A stretch of 64,000 nt of DNA, from assembly GCA_963706835.1 (NCBI GenBank), contig CAVPOB010000017.1, positions 62,001-126,000 on the forward strand, in the 5' to 3' direction. The position numbers and the translations under genes were made by a program. This DNA comes from CAVXYG01 sp963706835 (GTDB lineage Bacteria; Actinomycetota; Actinomycetes; S36-B12; GCA-2699445). Shown piece after piece: positions 1-7,701 of this stretch (within the stretch, counting starts at the first letter, position 1; every line of letters starts with the position of its first letter). The notes under the pieces are model-generated. The model was not told where the DNA came from. It did no database searches and saw only the letters and a list, made by a program, of their open reading frames with translations.

Positions 1-245
1 CCGCGGTTTCGGGCAGCGTTGCCGCCCTGTGCTGGCTCGTTGCGCAGGACGGTGATGTCGGGCAGCATCGCCCGCAGCACGGGAACCTCGACGGCTGGCT
101 GCGACCCGTCGTCCACCACGATGACGGCGTCCGCCGGTGAGGTTTGCGCGACGACGCTGCCCACCGCTCCCACCAGCGCGTCGGGCCGGTTGTGGGTGGG
201 GATGACCACCGCGATGCTGTCGTCCACGCCCCGATCATGGCCCAT
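1..245 (-). CDS. Glycosyltransferase family 2, N-terminal part (cut by window edge)
   Basis: Only the first ~80 residues are inside the window. They read as the start of a GT-A fold glycosyltransferase: a beta strand ending VVIPTHNRPDALVGAV, then DAVIVVDDGS with the nucleotide-sugar binding acidic pair, then LRNEPAQGGNAARNR. This is the classic family 2 opening; the acceptor and sugar cannot be told. ATG at 243-245 and GTG at 225-227 are in frame and both plausible; ATG is taken. It begins 20 bp after the acyl-CoA dehydrogenase stop on the same strand, so the two may be co-transcribed. The rest of the gene lies beyond position 1. Confidence 0.8.
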   Translation of the reverse strand, partial: MGHDRGVDDSIAVVIPTHNRPDALVGAVGSVVAQTSPADAVIVVDDGSQPAVEVPVLRAMLPDITVLRNEPAQGGNAARNR

Positions 246-264
246 CGCGCGGACCGGTGCCGCG

Positions 265-1434
265 TCAGCCGCGGATCAGGTGGCGTGCCATGACGAGCCG
301 CTGGATCTGGTTGGTGCCTTCATAGATCTGCGTGATCTTGACATCCCGCATGATCCGCTCCACGGGGTGATCCATGACGTAGCCGGCACCGCCCAGGATC
401 TGCACCGCATCGGTGGCCACTCGCATTGCCATGTCGGAGGCGAAGCATTTCGCCGCCGCCCCGGCGAAGGCGATGTCGGCATCCATGCGCTCGCTCTTGG
501 ATGCCGCTTCGTAGACCAGCGCCCGGGCCGCGGCGATCTGCATCGCCATGTCAGCGAGCATGAACTGGATGCCCTGAAACTCCGTGATGGACTTCCCGAA
601 CTGCTTGCGCTCCCGTGCGTACTCCAGTGCGTAGTCCAAGGCGCCCTGGGCCATTCCGACGGCCTGCGCGCCGATCGCGATCCGGGTGATGTCCAGGGTC
701 TTCATCGCGGTGGTGAAGCCGGTCCCCGGCTCGCCGATGATGCGGTCCGCCGGGATGCGGCAGTTCTCGAAGTAGATCTCCCGGGTCGGCGACCCGTGGA
801 TGCCCATCTTGCGTTCCTTGGCGCCGTAGGAGAAGCCCTCGTCATCGGCATGCACGACGAATGCCGAGATGCCGCGCGCCCCCGCCACCGGATCGGTCTT
901 CGCCAGCACCGTGTAGTACTTCGAGATTCCCGCGTTGGTGATCCACGACTTCTGCCCGTTGAGGACCCAGCCGTCGCCGTCGGCCTCCGCCCGCGTCTTC
1001 ATGCCGGCGGCGTCGCTGCCCGCTTCCCGCTCTGACAGGCCGTAGGAGAACATGGCGTCGCCGGCCGCGACCTCGGTCAGGTAGCGCGCGCACAACTCTT
1101 CCGAACCGCCCACGAGCAGCGGCGTCGTGCCCAGTTTGTTGACCGCCGGGATCAGCGACGACGAGCCGCAGACCCGCGCCACCTCCTCGATCACGATGGC
1201 CGATGCGATCGCGTCGCCGCCTTCGCCCCCGTATGCCTCCGGGATGTGAATGGCATGGAAGCCCGCCGACACCAGGGCGTCGTAGACGTCGCGTGGGAAC
1301 TCCCCGCTGGCATCGATCTCGGCGGCCCGTGGGGCGATCTTGTCCTCCGCCAGTCCACGGACGGCCTCGCGCAGGGCCCGGTGCTCCTCCGGCAGCTGAT
1401 ACAGGTCGTAGTCCGGGTTCGGGGCGATGGGCAT
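265..1434 (-). CDS. Acyl-CoA dehydrogenase
   Basis: 389-residue flavoprotein that oxidises acyl-CoA to enoyl-CoA and passes electrons to ETF. Seen: the N-terminal helical domain (EEHRALREAVRGLAEDKIAPRAAEID), the FAD-contacting strand MFSYGLSEREAGSDAAGMKTRA and WITNAG, and near the C-terminus IYEGTNQIQRLVMARHLI, whose Glu is the catalytic base of this family. Length matches short/branched-chain acyl-CoA dehydrogenases; substrate chain length is not decidable. The start at 1434 (MPIAPNPDYDL) is chosen because GGAGGT lies a few bases upstream; the frame stays open further upstream but without family similarity. Divergent from the UDP-sugar dehydrogenase. Confidence 0.93.
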   Translation of the reverse strand: MPIAPNPDYDLYQLPEEHRALREAVRGLAEDKIAPRAAEIDASGEFPRDVYDALVSAGFHAIHIPEAYGGEGGDAIASAIVIEEVARVCGSSSLIPAVNKLGTTPLLVGGSEELCARYLTEVAAGDAMFSYGLSEREAGSDAAGMKTRAEADGDGWVLNGQKSWITNAGISKYYTVLAKTDPVAGARGISAFVVHADDEGFSYGAKERKMGIHGSPTREIYFENCRIPADRIIGEPGTGFTTAMKTLDITRIAIGAQAVGMAQGALDYALEYARERKQFGKSITEFQGIQFMLADMAMQIAAARALVYEAASKSERMDADIAFAGAAAKCFASDMAMRVATDAVQILGGAGYVMDHPVERIMRDVKITQIYEGTNQIQRLVMARHLIRG

Positions 1435-1545
1435 GGCTGACCTCCGGGCATCGGTTTGCTCGGCGCCGCGCGCCGATGCTTCCAGGGTAGGAGGTGGCCG
1501 GTCGCCGCCTCGAACGAGGCCGCCGCAAACCGGCCCGGACGCCCG

Positions 1546-1551
1546 GATACT
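1546..1551 (+). promoter_or_regulatory. -10-like hexamer GATACT, leaderless start candidate
   Basis: GATACT sits 7 nt before the ATG at 1559 and no Shine-Dalgarno is visible, the arrangement of a leaderless actinobacterial gene. Prediction from sequence only. Confidence 0.45.
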
Positions 1552-1558
1552 CCGTACC

Positions 1559-2890
1559 ATGGCAACCATGACTGCACCGCTGCGGATCAGCGTCATCGGT
1601 ACCGGCTATCTGGGCGCCACGCATGCGGCCGCCATGGCAGAGATGGGCTACAGCGTCGTCGGCATCGACGTCGATGCAGCCAAGATCGCGGCGCTGGCGG
1701 AGGGGGCGGCCCCCTTCTACGAGCCCGGCCTGGACGACCTGCTCGCCACTCACGTCCGAGTGGGCAATCTGTCGTTCACCACCGATTTCGCCGCGGCGGC
1801 AGACTGCGACGTGCACTTCATCTGCGTGGGCACTCCGCAAGTGGGCGGGTCCAACGCGGCGGACCTGTCATACGTGCACGCGGCCGCCGACGCATTGGCC
1901 CCCCACCTGCAGCGGCCGACCCTGGTCGTCGGCAAGAGTACAGTCCCGGTCGGCTCCGCGGCGGCCCTGCACGAGCGACTCATCGCGGCCGCCCCGGCGG
2001 GCGCCGAGGTGCACCTGGCGTGGAACCCGGAGTTTCTGCGGGAGGGCTACGCGGTGGCCGACACGCTGCGACCCGACCGGATCGTCGTGGGGTTGAACAA
2101 TCCCGCGGACGAGGAGACGATGCGCCGCGTCTACGCGCCGCAGATTGCCAACGACACACCGTTCCTGCTCACCGACTTCGCAACTGCCGAGTTGGTGAAG
2201 GTCTCCGCCAACGCGTTCCTCGCCACCAAGATCTCCTTCATCAACGCCATGGCGGAGGTCTGCGAGGCCACCGGTGCCGACGTGAAGCAGCTGGCGGATG
2301 CGATCGGTCATGACGACCGGATCGGGCGCAAGTTCCTGGGCGCCGGTATCGGCTTCGGGGGCGGATGCCTGCCCAAGGACATCCGCGCTTTCATGGCACG
2401 GGCAGGCGAGTTGGGCTTGGGGCCATCGCTGGCGTTCCTGCGGGAAGTGGACGAGATCAACATGCGGCGGCGCGCCCACGTGTCCGAGATTGCGCGGGAT
2501 CTGCTGCACGGCTCTCCGCTGGGCGCCCGGGTCGCGGTACTCGGGGTCGCGTTCAAGCCGGACAGCGACGACATCCGTGACTCCCCGGCCCTCAACATCG
2601 CTGCCACGCTGCATCTGCAAGGTGCCCAGGTGCGCGTCTTCGACCCCAAGGCGATGGCCAATGCGGCAAAGGCGTTCCCGACGCTGAACTACGTCTCCGA
2701 CGCCGCCAGCGCATTGGCCGACGCCGAGCTCGTGCTGCTGCTGACCGAGTGGCAGGAGTTCGTGACCCTAGACCCGGCCGTCGTCGGGGAGCAGGTCGCC
2801 CAGCGCCGCATCGTGGACGGTCGTAATGCGCTGGACCCGGCCGCATGGCGCGCCGCTGGCTGGGAGTACCGGGGTATCGGCAGGCCTTGA
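1559..2890 (+). CDS. UDP-glucose/GDP-mannose 6-dehydrogenase family protein
   Basis: 443 residues, all three domains of the family. The N-terminal Rossmann fold has ISVIGTGYLGATHAAAMAEMG (GxGxxG) and GIDVD, binding NAD. The central helical domain has LVKVSANAFLATKISFINAMAE, and the catalytic cysteine is in GIGFGGGCLPKDIRAF (Cys270 from this start). The C-terminal UDP-binding domain has VAVLGVAFKPDSDDIRDSPA. It oxidises a UDP-sugar (most often UDP-glucose to UDP-glucuronate) or GDP-mannose for cell-surface polysaccharide; the nearby glycosyltransferase start fits. The start at 1559 (MATMTAPLRI) follows a -10-like hexamer at 7 nt; ATG 1568 is an alternative. Confidence 0.92.
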   Translation: MATMTAPLRISVIGTGYLGATHAAAMAEMGYSVVGIDVDAAKIAALAEGAAPFYEPGLDDLLATHVRVGNLSFTTDFAAAADCDVHFICVGTPQVGGSNAADLSYVHAAADALAPHLQRPTLVVGKSTVPVGSAAALHERLIAAAPAGAEVHLAWNPEFLREGYAVADTLRPDRIVVGLNNPADEETMRRVYAPQIANDTPFLLTDFATAELVKVSANAFLATKISFINAMAEVCEATGADVKQLADAIGHDDRIGRKFLGAGIGFGGGCLPKDIRAFMARAGELGLGPSLAFLREVDEINMRRRAHVSEIARDLLHGSPLGARVAVLGVAFKPDSDDIRDSPALNIAATLHLQGAQVRVFDPKAMANAAKAFPTLNYVSDAASALADAELVLLLTEWQEFVTLDPAVVGEQVAQRRIVDGRNALDPAAWRAAGWEYRGIGRP

Positions 2891-3042
2891 GCACTGCTTC
2901 GCCGGACCGGTTCGCCCGAGCCTTCGTCACGAGGCGTCCTGGCTGGTGCCGAGCGCTCGACGGGTGGCGGGTTGCCATCGGCCCTTCCGGACAGAGCCGG
3001 AACCTCACCCTCACGGGTGAGCCGGCGGCCGTTGGACCGGCC

Positions 3043-3048
3043 TAGCGT
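3043..3048 (+). promoter_or_regulatory. -10-like hexamer TAGCGT, leaderless start candidate
   Basis: TAGCGT lies 7 nt before the ATG at 3056 of the small membrane protein; no ribosome binding site is visible between them. Confidence 0.45.
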
Positions 3049-3055
3049 CAACGGC

Positions 3056-3195
3056 ATGACCATCCTGCTGTGGATCATCGCCATCGGGCTCGTCGTAGTC
3101 GGCATCATGATCAAGCGCGAAGCGCCCATCTGGGCGTTGTCCCGATCGTCCTCGGGCTGCTCGTCGGCCCTGGCGGCGTGAGCCTTTTCGGGTAG
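3056..3195 (+). CDS. Small membrane protein of the GPGG type (one-base deletion)
   Basis: Begins MTILLWIIAIGLVVVGIMIK, one hydrophobic helix, then loses its frame. If one G is restored to the short G run at 3132-3134 the reading continues as IWGVVPIVLGLLVGPGGVSLFG and stops at 3193-3195, giving 46 residues with two membrane segments and a GPGG turn. That is the form of a very small inner-membrane protein common in actinobacteria, of unknown role. As given, the frame instead runs to 3181 with a non-hydrophobic tail. The deletion is probably a sequence error. The stop codon TAG is also the first half of the next gene's -10-like hexamer TAGGTT. Confidence 0.6.
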
Positions 3196-3198
3196 GTT
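3193..3198 (+). promoter_or_regulatory. -10-like hexamer TAGGTT overlapping a stop codon
   Basis: TAGGTT lies exactly 6 nt before the ATG at 3205. Its TAG is the restored stop of the small membrane protein upstream. Confidence 0.5.
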
Positions 3199-3204
3199 GG
3201 AGCC

Positions 3205-3609
3205 ATGCGCAAACTGATGATCGCGGGTCTGGCTGCGGCTGCTGCCGCGGGCGTACTGCTGGCCGCGCGGAACAAGGACCGCATCCTCGCCTCGCAACCG
3301 GCGAAGGATGTGGCGGACCGAATCGCCGAGGGAGCTGGCGCGACAGCGGAGAAGGCCCACGTCTTGGCCGACAGCGTGGAGTCGGGGGCCCTTGGGCTTG
3401 CCGACAGCGCCCGATCTGCTGCTGAGGCGCTCGCCGACCGCGCCGAAGCGGCGGCGGAGGCAACCGCGGAGGGTGCGGAACGAGTCGACAGCGCGGTGGC
3501 CGAGGCGGCAGAGCGCGTCGCCGCCGCTGCCCAGGAGTCCACCGAGGCAGCCGAGGAAGCTGTGACGGCCGCCGAGGCTGATGGCGAGGCCACACCCCGA
3601 CAGCCCTGA
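3205..3609 (+). CDS. Ala/Glu-rich membrane-anchored coiled-coil protein
   Basis: 134 residues, not assigned to a family. An N-terminal segment (MIAGLAAAAAAGVLLAARNK) can span or anchor in the membrane. The rest is an Ala/Glu/Asp-rich, low-complexity stretch with heptad-like spacing (EKAHVLADSVESG, ADRAEAAAEATAEGAERVDS) that should form a long amphipathic or coiled-coil helix. It resembles YtxH-like and other small envelope helix proteins only in composition. No enzymatic motif is seen. It follows the small GPGG membrane protein directly, so the two may act together in the envelope. Convergent with purE. Confidence 0.6.
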   Translation: MRKLMIAGLAAAAAAGVLLAARNKDRILASQPAKDVADRIAEGAGATAEKAHVLADSVESGALGLADSARSAAEALADRAEAAAEATAEGAERVDSAVAEAAERVAAAAQESTEAAEEAVTAAEADGEATPRQP

Positions 3610-3612
3610 CCT

Positions 3613-3672
3613 GTCGGCATCGGGGCGCAGCCGACGCAGCTTGACGTACGCGCTGTGGCGGGGTGTTCCCGC
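3613..3672. terminator. Two short hairpins between convergent genes
   Basis: GTCGGC/GCCGAC (3613-3618 with 3630-3635) and GCGGG/CCCGC (3658-3662 with 3668-3672) lie between the ends of the coiled-coil gene and purE. Neither is followed by a T run, as usual in this GC range; a bidirectional terminator is an inference. Confidence 0.3.
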
Positions 3673-4229
3673 TAGTGCTCCACACCGCCCGGCGGTTGTA
3701 GCGGCACCGCGAAGCCGCCGTGCTGCCCGGTCAGCCGCTCCCCTTTGCTGCGCGCCTGCTCCTGGAGGTCGGCAGCGAAAGCCACCAACCGGCGCTGCAG
3801 TTCGGGATCGCCCGCTGCGAGTATCCGCACCGCCAGCAGGCCGGCATTGCGGGCGTTGCCGATCGCAACCGTCGCCACCGGGATACCGGCTGGCATCTGG
3901 ACGATGGACAGCAGCGAGTCCATCCCATCGAGCTGGCGTAGCGGCACCGGCACCCCGATCACCGGCAGCGGCGTCAGGGACGCGACCATGCCCGGCAGAT
4001 GGGCCGCCCCGCCGGCCCCGGCGATGATGACCTCAATCCCGCGCGGCGCAGCGGCCTGCGCGAACTCCATCATCGCCATGGGCATCCGATGCGCAGAGAC
4101 GACTCCGGCTTCGTAGGCGATGTCGAACTCCGCCAGCGCGTGGGCGGCCTGCTCCATGACCGGCCAGTCGGAGTCCGATCCCATCACGATGGAAACCCGG
4201 GGGCGCGGCTCGGCAACGGCCTCACTCAT
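3672..4229 (-). CDS. purE: N5-carboxyaminoimidazole ribonucleotide mutase PurE
   Basis: 185 residues. Converts N5-CAIR to CAIR in purine synthesis, in the cytoplasm, after PurK. Family signatures visible: VSIVMGSDSDWPVM near the N-terminus, VVSAHRMP with the catalytic His, and IIAGAGGAAHLPGMVAS. A start further upstream at 4259 is open, but MSEAVAEPRP at 4229 fits the family and has GGGAG just upstream. It overlaps the end of purK by 8 bp, indicating one transcript and coupled translation. Confidence 0.95.
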   Translation of the reverse strand: MSEAVAEPRPRVSIVMGSDSDWPVMEQAAHALAEFDIAYEAGVVSAHRMPMAMMEFAQAAAPRGIEVIIAGAGGAAHLPGMVASLTPLPVIGVPVPLRQLDGMDSLLSIVQMPAGIPVATVAIGNARNAGLLAVRILAAGDPELQRRLVAFAADLQEQARSKGERLTGQHGGFAVPLQPPGGVEH

Positions 4230-5406
4230 CGATGACTCCCGTGATGTAGTCCGCCGCATGGTGAGCCTCGGTCAGCAGGTGCTCCAAGTCGGCCCCGGCG
4301 AGGGTGACATGCCCCTGCTTGCGGCCCCGCCGCACCTGCTTGCCGTACAGATGCACGCGCAGCCGCGGCTCGCGCGCCAGGACATGCCGGTAGGCGGCGT
4401 ACAAGTCGGGGTGGTCGCCTCCCAGGACGTTCACCATCACGGTGTGCGGGGCTATCGGGTCGGGAGCGCCGAGCGGAAGGTCGAGCACCGCGCGCAGATG
4501 GTTCTCGAACTGGCTGGTCGTGGCGCCGTCGATCGACCAGTGGCCGGAGTTGTGGGGCCGCATGGCCAACTCGTTGACGAAGATCCCGTCCTTGGTGTGG
4601 AAGAGTTCCACGGCCAGCATCCCGACGACACCGAGTTCGGCGGATATGCGTAGGGCGAGCTCCTGCGCCTGCGCGGACTCCGCCGCGGTCAGGCCGGGCG
4701 CCGGGGCGATCGCCTCGGTGCAGATGCCGTTGGTCTGCACCGTGCGCACGACCGGGTAGGAGACGGCCTGCCCCTGCGGAGACCGCGCGACCTGCGCGGC
4801 CAATTCCTGATCGAAGGGCATGAATGCCTCAGCCAGCCACACTGCTCCGGGGGGCAGTTCCCGGCTCATCACGTCGAGCACCTCGACCGCGTCGTGGGCC
4901 ACCCAGACGCCCTTGCCGTCGTAGCCGCCGCGAGAGGTCTTCAGCACGATCGGCCAACCGGCGCTCTCAGCGAAGCGCTTGGCGCCAGGCACCGAGTCCA
5001 CGACCTCCCAGGCCGGTACCGGCGCGCCCATCTCCGTCAACGCCTGCCGCATCAGCGCCTTGTCCTGGGCGTGCACGAGGGCATCGGGACCGGGGCGCAC
5101 CGCGACTCCGAGGTCCTGCACCTGCCGCAGCACCGCCGGCGGGACATGCTCGTGGTCGAAGGTGATGACGTCGCAGTCCCGCGCGAAGGCCAGCACCGCG
5201 GCCGCATCGTCGTGCGCCCCGATCACGGTATCGGCGACTACCTGGGCGGCGCTGTCGTCCGGGCGCGCCGCCAGGACGCGAAAGCCCACGCCGAGCGCGA
5301 TCGCCGCCTGGTGCGTCATCCGGGCCAGCTGCCCGCCGCCGATCATCCCCACGACCGGCGCCCCGGCCGGAACGGCCACGCGCGCGGCGGTGCTCTGTGC
5401 GGTCAC
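4222..5406 (-). CDS. purK: 5-(carboxyamino)imidazole ribonucleotide synthase PurK
   Basis: 394-residue ATP-grasp enzyme that carboxylates AIR with bicarbonate and ATP to N5-CAIR, which PurE then rearranges. Seen: N-terminal PVVGMIGGGQLARM, the DVITFDHEHVP segment, ATP-grasp elements PIVLKTSRGGYDGKGVWV and AVELFHTKDGIFVNELAMRPHNSGHWSIDG. The start is GTG at 5406, 6 nt downstream of TAGGCT on the same strand and with no ribosome binding site, a leaderless configuration. Divergent from the GtrA gene; the ~120 bp between them hold both promoters. Confidence 0.95.
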   Translation of the reverse strand: MTAQSTAARVAVPAGAPVVGMIGGGQLARMTHQAAIALGVGFRVLAARPDDSAAQVVADTVIGAHDDAAAVLAFARDCDVITFDHEHVPPAVLRQVQDLGVAVRPGPDALVHAQDKALMRQALTEMGAPVPAWEVVDSVPGAKRFAESAGWPIVLKTSRGGYDGKGVWVAHDAVEVLDVMSRELPPGAVWLAEAFMPFDQELAAQVARSPQGQAVSYPVVRTVQTNGICTEAIAPAPGLTAAESAQAQELALRISAELGVVGMLAVELFHTKDGIFVNELAMRPHNSGHWSIDGATTSQFENHLRAVLDLPLGAPDPIAPHTVMVNVLGGDHPDLYAAYRHVLAREPRLRVHLYGKQVRRGRKQGHVTLAGADLEHLLTEAHHAADYITGVIDE

Positions 5407-5412
5407 GCGGCA

Positions 5413-5418
5413 AGCCTA
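5413..5418 (-). promoter_or_regulatory. -10-like hexamer TAGGCT of purK-purE
   Basis: TAGGCT (minus strand) with exactly 6 nt to the purK GTG start; predicted leaderless promoter of the purK-purE pair. Confidence 0.55.
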
Positions 5419-5514
5419 GTGGGCCAGCGGGACGGCGGCCGGACGGCCGCCCCGGCACCTACACAACGTGACACCGACCACACTCAACGTATGGGTGAAC
5501 CTGGCGCTGCTGGG

Positions 5515-5520
5515 TATGCT
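5515..5520 (+). promoter_or_regulatory. -10-like hexamer TATGCT of the GtrA gene
   Basis: TATGCT, then 6 nt, then the ATG at 5527. Decides that start over the upstream in-frame ATG at 5491. Confidence 0.5.
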
Positions 5521-5526
5521 GCGGGC

Positions 5527-6075
5527 ATGGAACATGGCAATTTCGGCGGCACCCGAGTGCGTGTCATCGACACCATTCGGTGGCGCCTCGGCGGGCTGCT
5601 GGCTGAGGCGGCCAAGTTCGGAACGGTCGGGCTGATGGCGCTGGTCATCGACGTCGGCCTGTTCAACCTGCTGCGGTTCGCCGGACCGGGCGGCGAGGGC
5701 GTGCTGTTCGAGAAGCCGCTCACGGCCAAGCTCCTCTCGGTCATCGTGGCCATCACCTTCTCCTACTTCGTCAACCGGCATTGGACCTACGGTGACCGGG
5801 ACCGCACCGGCTTCCGACGCGAATACGTCCTGTTCCTCGTCGTCAACGGCATCGCGACCTTCATCGCGCTGCTGTCGCTGTGGACCAGCCACTATGCACT
5901 CGGCCTGACCAGTCCCCTGGCCGACAACATCAGCGCCAACGTGGTGGGCCTGGCGCTCGGCACGATCTTCCGCTTCTGGGCCTACCGCACCTACGTGTTC
6001 CCGAAGGGCTCAGCCGCGGAATCTCCGGAGGATCTCGAGGGCGCCCCCCCGCTGGCCGCCTCGGCGGTCGACTGA
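5527..6075 (+). CDS. GtrA family membrane protein
   Basis: 182 residues with four predicted membrane helices in the GtrA arrangement: FGTVGLMALVIDVGLFNLLRF, LLSVIVAITFSYFVNRHWTY, YVLFLVVNGIATFIALLSLW and a C-terminal NVVGLALGTIFRFWAYRTYVF. FVNRHWTY and FRFWAYRTYVF are typical of the family, which is linked to moving or retaining polyprenyl-phosphate sugars across the membrane for envelope glycans. Its place beside purK matches Rv3277 in mycobacteria. The last 85 bp run antisense into the convergent adenylate cyclase gene. Confidence 0.88.
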   Translation: MEHGNFGGTRVRVIDTIRWRLGGLLAEAAKFGTVGLMALVIDVGLFNLLRFAGPGGEGVLFEKPLTAKLLSVIVAITFSYFVNRHWTYGDRDRTGFRREYVLFLVVNGIATFIALLSLWTSHYALGLTSPLADNISANVVGLALGTIFRFWAYRTYVFPKGSAAESPEDLEGAPPLAASAVD

Positions 6076-7136
6076 CCCATCGGGGGCGCGGCCTCATCCG
6101 GCCAGGAGTTCCCCTTGGTCACCGAGTACGGCCGCATCAGGCCCAGGCCCCGGATCGGGCGCGGCGCGAGCGCCCGCACCGAGAAGCGCCGGTCCTCCGC
6201 AGCCGACAGCGCCTCCGCCGTCTGCCCGTCGAGCATCACCGAACCGGGTCTCGCCGAAGCCGTCAGCCTGCTGGCGCGGTTGACCGTGGTGCCGAACACG
6301 TCCCCCATCAGCATCAGCACGCCACCGGTCGCCAGTCCGATCCGCATCGCCGGCAGGTCTTCGTCCCCGCGCGACAGGTCGTGCAGGCGCAGCCCGATCT
6401 CGGCGGCTGCCGCAGCGGCATCGGTCACGAACATGACCTCATCGCCGAGCGTCTTCACCAATCGACCGCCCAGCGCATGGACGATGTCTGCCGCCGCCGT
6501 CTCGAACGTGTGCACCAGCATGGCCAGGGCATCGGAGTCCAGCTCGCGGCTCAGACGGGTGAAACTCACCAGATCGGCGAACCCCACAGTTGCGGTGGAC
6601 GGCACCACATCCGACTCGGCGAACTCGTCCAACATGCGGCCAAGCGTGGCCGTGAGCTGGCGGCGCCAGACGTAGGTGAGCAGCGATTCGGCCTCGGGCA
6701 GCAGTTCCAGCAGCCCCCGCCATTGCCCCTCCTCCCAGCGGCCGGCCTCCTCGGCGGCACGCAACTGGTAGCGGCTCAGCGTCTCCACCTGCCACTCGGT
6801 CAGCCGCGAGGAGGTCTGCCCCAGCGAGCGCACCACTTCGACCACTGCATCGAGATCCAGCAGTCCGCGCTCGAGCAAGCCGCTGATCCGCAGCACGGCA
6901 GCCAGATCGGCGTCGGTCAGGACCGGCGCTGAGCCCGCGGTGGGAAAGCCCATCGCCCGCCACAGCCGACTGACCTCCTCCTCCGTCATCCGTGCCGCAG
7001 CCGCGACCTCGGCAACGGTGTAGCGGGCCGGTCCGCCCATCGTCGCGCGCAGGATGTCGGCAGCGGTCACCAAGGGTGCCTCCGAGCTGGGTGGCACTTT
7101 CGGCCCACCCGCGGATGGCGCGCCTTCTGTCGTCAC
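5991..7136 (-). CDS. Class III adenylate cyclase with N-terminal regulatory domain
   Basis: 381 residues. Roughly residues 20-190 form an all-helical regulatory module (YTVAEVAAAARMTEEEVSRLW, GFPTAG, LTDADLAAVLRISGLL, RLTEWQVETLSRYQLRA) like the pH-sensing domain of the mycobacterial Rv1264/Rv2212 cyclases. The rest is the catalytic homology domain: VGFADLVSFTRLSREL (first metal Asp), GRLVKTLGDEVMFV (substrate Lys and second metal Asp), GDVFGTTVNRASRLT (Asp, Asn and Arg of the active site). The Lys/Asp pair predicts ATP, not GTP, as substrate. No membrane segment. GTG start at 7136 overlaps the stop of the bPH gene (GTGA), so the two are translationally coupled. The 3' end overlaps GtrA by 85 bp. 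Confidence 0.88.
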   Translation of the reverse strand: MTTEGAPSAGGPKVPPSSEAPLVTAADILRATMGGPARYTVAEVAAAARMTEEEVSRLWRAMGFPTAGSAPVLTDADLAAVLRISGLLERGLLDLDAVVEVVRSLGQTSSRLTEWQVETLSRYQLRAAEEAGRWEEGQWRGLLELLPEAESLLTYVWRRQLTATLGRMLDEFAESDVVPSTATVGFADLVSFTRLSRELDSDALAMLVHTFETAAADIVHALGGRLVKTLGDEVMFVTDAAAAAAEIGLRLHDLSRGDEDLPAMRIGLATGGVLMLMGDVFGTTVNRASRLTASARPGSVMLDGQTAEALSAAEDRRFSVRALAPRPIRGLGLMRPYSVTKGNSWPDEAAPPMGQSTAEAASGGAPSRSSGDSAAEPFGNT

Positions 7137-7657
7137 TGGTTCGTCAGGTCGCCGCGCCGACGAGCATCGTCCTCCTCGTGGAGCCGGTTCACCTCGCGCT
7201 GAATCATTTCCACGTTGGGGACGTCCTCGATGACCAACTCCTCGTCGCTGGCCGAGTCCACGGTGAGCCTGCCGTAGTTCAGCAGCCGGCCCCAGATGGA
7301 CACGCTGAACGACACGTTGTTGACCTTGGACAGCGGCATATCTCGCCCCTCGCGAGCCACCAGGCCCCGCCGGATGATGATGCGCCGGTCGGTGAAGACG
7401 TATTGTGTGGAGAACCAGTAGGCCAGCGGCCGCACGGAGTACAGGGCGACCAGCAGCAGTCCCGCCCCGAGGACCACCCAGCGGCCCACCGTCCCGACTC
7501 CACCCTCGAACCACCTGCCCCACATGACCGACAGGACGCTCACCCCGACGAGCACCAGCACGGTCACCATCAGCGGCTTCAGCAGCGCCCGCCAGTGGGG
7601 CCGCATCTCGAACTCGATCGTCTCTCCCTCGGAGAGCAACTCAGCGGGGTAGGCCAT
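7133..7657 (-). CDS. Bacterial PH (bPH2) domain membrane protein
   Basis: 174 residues. Two adjacent membrane helices (LLKPLMVTVLVLVGVSVLSVMW and WVVLGAGLLLVALYSVRPLAYW) are followed by the bPH signature: YVFTDRRIIIRRGLVAREGRDMPLSKVNNVSFSVS and LLNYGRLTVDSASDEELVIEDVPN. Members sit in the inner membrane with a cytoplasmic PH-like domain; function unknown. The gene is the counterpart of Rv3278c beside birA in mycobacteria. CACCAT lies 6 nt before the ATG. It shares GTGA with the adenylate cyclase downstream, which suggests but does not prove that it feeds a membrane signal to the cyclase. Confidence 0.85.
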   Translation of the reverse strand: MAYPAELLSEGETIEFEMRPHWRALLKPLMVTVLVLVGVSVLSVMWGRWFEGGVGTVGRWVVLGAGLLLVALYSVRPLAYWFSTQYVFTDRRIIIRRGLVAREGRDMPLSKVNNVSFSVSIWGRLLNYGRLTVDSASDEELVIEDVPNVEMIQREVNRLHEEDDARRRGDLTNQ

Positions 7658-7701
7658 GGATCAATGGTGGCACGGGGGACCGCCCGCGCAGGGCGTGTCG
7701 G

